6,184 bases of DNA from Euryarchaeota archaeon UBA501 (GTDB lineage Archaea > Thermoplasmatota > Poseidoniia > Poseidoniales > Thalassarchaeaceae), in NCBI GenBank assembly GCA_002505685.1, contig DAVT01000102.1, positions 1 to 6,184 on the forward strand, written 5' to 3'. A program made the translations under genes and the position numbers. The notes under the pieces were generated by a model. That model was not told where the DNA came from, did not search any database, and was given only the letters and a program-made list of their open reading frames with translations. This document shows, in pieces, positions 4,613-6,184 of the stretch (positions are counted from its first letter, which is position 1; each line of letters begins with the position of its first letter).

Positions 4613-5545
4613 ATGGGCGATAATGTGCGCAACGTCATCATCATTGGTTCTGGGCCGGCAGGATACACTGCTGGACTTTACACGGCACGTGCTATGCTCG
4701 ACCCACTGATGTTTGCGGGGTACATGTCCGGTGGCCAACTTATGTTGACCAGCGACATCGAAAATTTCCCAGGTTATCCAAAAGGAATTGGTGGCCCCGA
4801 GATGATGATGGACCTACGGGCCCAAGCCGAGAGGTTTGGATTGGAGGTGCAAGATCGAAACGTTGGGAGTGTCGATTTCAACGCTCGTCCTTTCAAGGTA
4901 GAGACCGAAGGGGAGGAGTTCTTTGCCCACGCGGTAATCATCTGCACTGGGGCTGAAGCCATCTGGCTGGGGGCCGAAGGCGAAGATGAACAGAAAGGCC
5001 GTGGAATTTCGACCTGCGCAACCTGTGATGGTGCGTTTTTCCGTGACGAAGAAATCATCGTCGTAGGCGGTGGTGATTCGGCTATGGAAGAAGCCACATT
5101 CCTAACGCGATTTGCATCTAAAGTCACCCTCATTCATCGACGAGATGTGTTCAGAGCCTCAAAAGTCATGTATGATCGTGCCGCCAATCATCCAAAAATC
5201 GAAATCCAAACATTCCGGCAGGTCAAGAAGTGGCTTTCGGATGAAAAGGGACTTACTGGTGCAGTACTAGAAGACCCTAGAGACGGGTCCGAATACGAAA
5301 TCGCCTGCACTGGGGCCTTCATCGCGATTGGACATAAACCCATTACGCAATTCTTGGGGGATCAACTCCAAACGGATGAGGAGGGATATTTGATTCACTC
5401 AGAGCATACGATGACCAATGTACCCGGTGTATTCGCGGCTGGAGATGTTGTCGATACACGCTACAGACAGGCCATCACTGCGGCGGGCCAAGGGTGTCAA
5501 GCAGCGATAGATGCCGAGCGTTGGCTTGAAGACAACGTCCATTGA
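4613..5545 (+). CDS. trxB: Thioredoxin reductase (NADPH), low-molecular-weight type
   Basis: FAD-containing flavoenzyme that passes electrons from NAD(P)H to thioredoxin in the cytosol. The 310 residues match the usual length. Domain order: FAD-binding GSGPAGYTAG (12-21), GGQLMLTSDIENFPG (40-54), the NAD(P)H domain with the redox-active CATC (C135-A-T-C138) in STCATCDGAFF, GGGDSAMEEA (152-161), HRRDVFRASK (175-184, with the R176-R177 and R181 residues that usually bind the NADPH 2'-phosphate), AIGHKP (238-243), and the closing FAD motif VFAAGDVVDTRYRQAITAAGQG (273-294, with G277-D278). All catalytic elements are intact, and HRRxxxR argues for NADPH preference. Only one in-frame ATG suits the family start. 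No clear Shine-Dalgarno precedes it, so it may be leaderless or use GATGA at 4605-4609. The E1-like gene follows 9 nt after the stop, in the same frame. Confidence 0.94.
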   Translation: MGDNVRNVIIIGSGPAGYTAGLYTARAMLDPLMFAGYMSGGQLMLTSDIENFPGYPKGIGGPEMMMDLRAQAERFGLEVQDRNVGSVDFNARPFKVETEGEEFFAHAVIICTGAEAIWLGAEGEDEQKGRGISTCATCDGAFFRDEEIIVVGGGDSAMEEATFLTRFASKVTLIHRRDVFRASKVMYDRAANHPKIEIQTFRQVKKWLSDEKGLTGAVLEDPRDGSEYEIACTGAFIAIGHKPITQFLGDQLQTDEEGYLIHSEHTMTNVPGVFAAGDVVDTRYRQAITAAGQGCQAAIDAERWLEDNVH

Positions 5546-5554
5546 GCCACATGC

Positions 5555-6184
5555 ATGGCTGGACTCTCTCCTGAGGACATGGCGCGCTACGCGCGGCACC
5601 TCACATTGCCACAAGTTGGCGAGAAAGGACAGGCCAAATTGAAGGAGGGCCGAGTCTTTTGCGTCGGGGCTGGGGGACTTGGATCTCCAGCTCTTCTTTA
5701 TCTCGCAGCAGCGGGAATAGGACACCTAACTGTCATCGATGATGATACGATTGAAAGAAGCAATTTACAGAGACAAATTTTGCATGCCGACGATGATGTT
5801 GGGATCTCAAAAGCGGAATCTGCGATGTTACGTTTACGTGAGTTAAATCCCTCGATATCCCTCGAGGTTCATGCTGAAAGATTGACCGCTGAAAACGCAA
5901 TGAATCTAGTCGAAGGACATGACATCGTCCTCGATGGAACCGACAACATTCCCACTCGATATCTAGTGAATGACGTTTGTGAGTTGCTCAGCATTCCTTG
6001 GGTCTATGGAAGCATCTATCGCTTTGAAGGTCAAGTTTCTGTATTCAATTTGAATGGCGGCCCGACCTACCGAGATTTGTTCCCAAGCCCACCTCCGCCA
6101 GAAGCGGTGCCCTCTTGTGAAGAAGGTGGTGTTCTCGGTGTCCTCCCAGGTGTAATCGGGTCAATTCAAGCGACTGAGGTCATC
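5555..6184 (+). CDS. E1-like MoeB/ThiF family adenylyltransferase (C-terminus cut off by window edge)
   Basis: ATG 5555 opens a frame that stays open to the window end (210 codons), so the gene is partial. Motifs of the ubiquitin-activating E1-like Rossmann domain are present: GAGGLGSP (38-45, ATP binding), VIDDDTIERSNLQRQILH (60-77, with the R73-Q74 adenylation residues), SKAES (85-89, K86), LDGTDNIPTRYLVND (126-140, Mg-binding D130), VYGSIYRFEGQVSVF (150-164), and YRDLFPSPPPP..PSCEEGGVLGVLPGVIGS (172-203, C188). The YRDLFPxPPPP segment resembles MoeB/MoeZ proteins rather than ThiF. Whether a rhodanese domain follows cannot be seen. The family adenylates the C-terminal Gly-Gly of MoaD/ThiS/SAMP-type proteins for sulfur transfer or protein tagging. 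It lies 9 nt after trxB with no Shine-Dalgarno, so it is probably translated by coupling. The exact partner is unknown; moeB, thiF or ubaA would all be guesses. Confidence 0.88.
   Translation, partial: MAGLSPEDMARYARHLTLPQVGEKGQAKLKEGRVFCVGAGGLGSPALLYLAAAGIGHLTVIDDDTIERSNLQRQILHADDDVGISKAESAMLRLRELNPSISLEVHAERLTAENAMNLVEGHDIVLDGTDNIPTRYLVNDVCELLSIPWVYGSIYRFEGQVSVFNLNGGPTYRDLFPSPPPPEAVPSCEEGGVLGVLPGVIGSIQATEVI

Overview
The window looks like a piece of an archaeal chromosome, most likely from a marine euryarchaeon of the Marine Group II (Candidatus Poseidoniales) kind. This placement is an inference from gene content and was not tested. Support comes from an archaeal-style DHBP synthase, a stand-alone RibL-type FAD synthase, a short archaeal-style lumazine synthase, and a Shine-Dalgarno match (AGGTGA) to the usual archaeal 16S 3' end. 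A bacterial/eukaryotic-type riboflavin synthase and a fatty-acid-hydroxylase-family membrane protein are mixed in, as is common in surface-ocean archaea that have taken up bacterial genes.

Layout. (1) Positions 1-1137, minus strand: the N-terminal 379 codons of an exported FG-GAP/VCBS-repeat (CRTAC1-like) protein; the gene runs off the left edge, so it has no stop codon here. (2) Positions 1138-1282: a divergent intergenic region with a 15-bp palindrome and a strong G/C-tract hairpin just upstream of the ribB ribosome binding site. (3) Positions 1283-3457, plus strand: a tight four-gene riboflavin/FAD cluster, ribB-ribL-ribE-ribH, with an 11-nt gap, a 1-nt overlap and a 4-nt overlap. (4) Positions 3447-4490, minus strand: a sterol desaturase/fatty acid hydroxylase family membrane protein whose 3' end overlaps ribH tail-to-tail by 11 nt. 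(5) Positions 4491-4612: a second divergent intergenic region with a TATA-like element and short repeats. (6) Positions 4613-5545, plus strand: thioredoxin reductase (trxB). Nine nucleotides further on, in the same frame, an E1-like MoeB/ThiF family gene starts at 5555 and runs off the right edge.

How the genes fit together. RibB makes the four-carbon unit (3,4-dihydroxy-2-butanone 4-phosphate). RibH joins it to the ribitylaminouracil to form 6,7-dimethyl-8-ribityllumazine. RibE dismutates that to riboflavin. RibL adenylates FMN to FAD. The GTP-derived pyrimidine branch and the riboflavin kinase are not in this window. TrxB is itself an FAD enzyme. Its pairing with an E1-like adenylyltransferase suggests a redox/sulfur-transfer unit (ubiquitin-like sulfur carriers, molybdopterin or tRNA thiolation), but that is inference from adjacency.

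Most of the window is recognisable metabolism; I saw no mobile element, CRISPR array, tRNA, rRNA or defence system. The points that most deserve a second look are the mixed ancestry of the riboflavin operon, the cysteine-free RibL, and the hairpin next to the ribB ribosome binding site.
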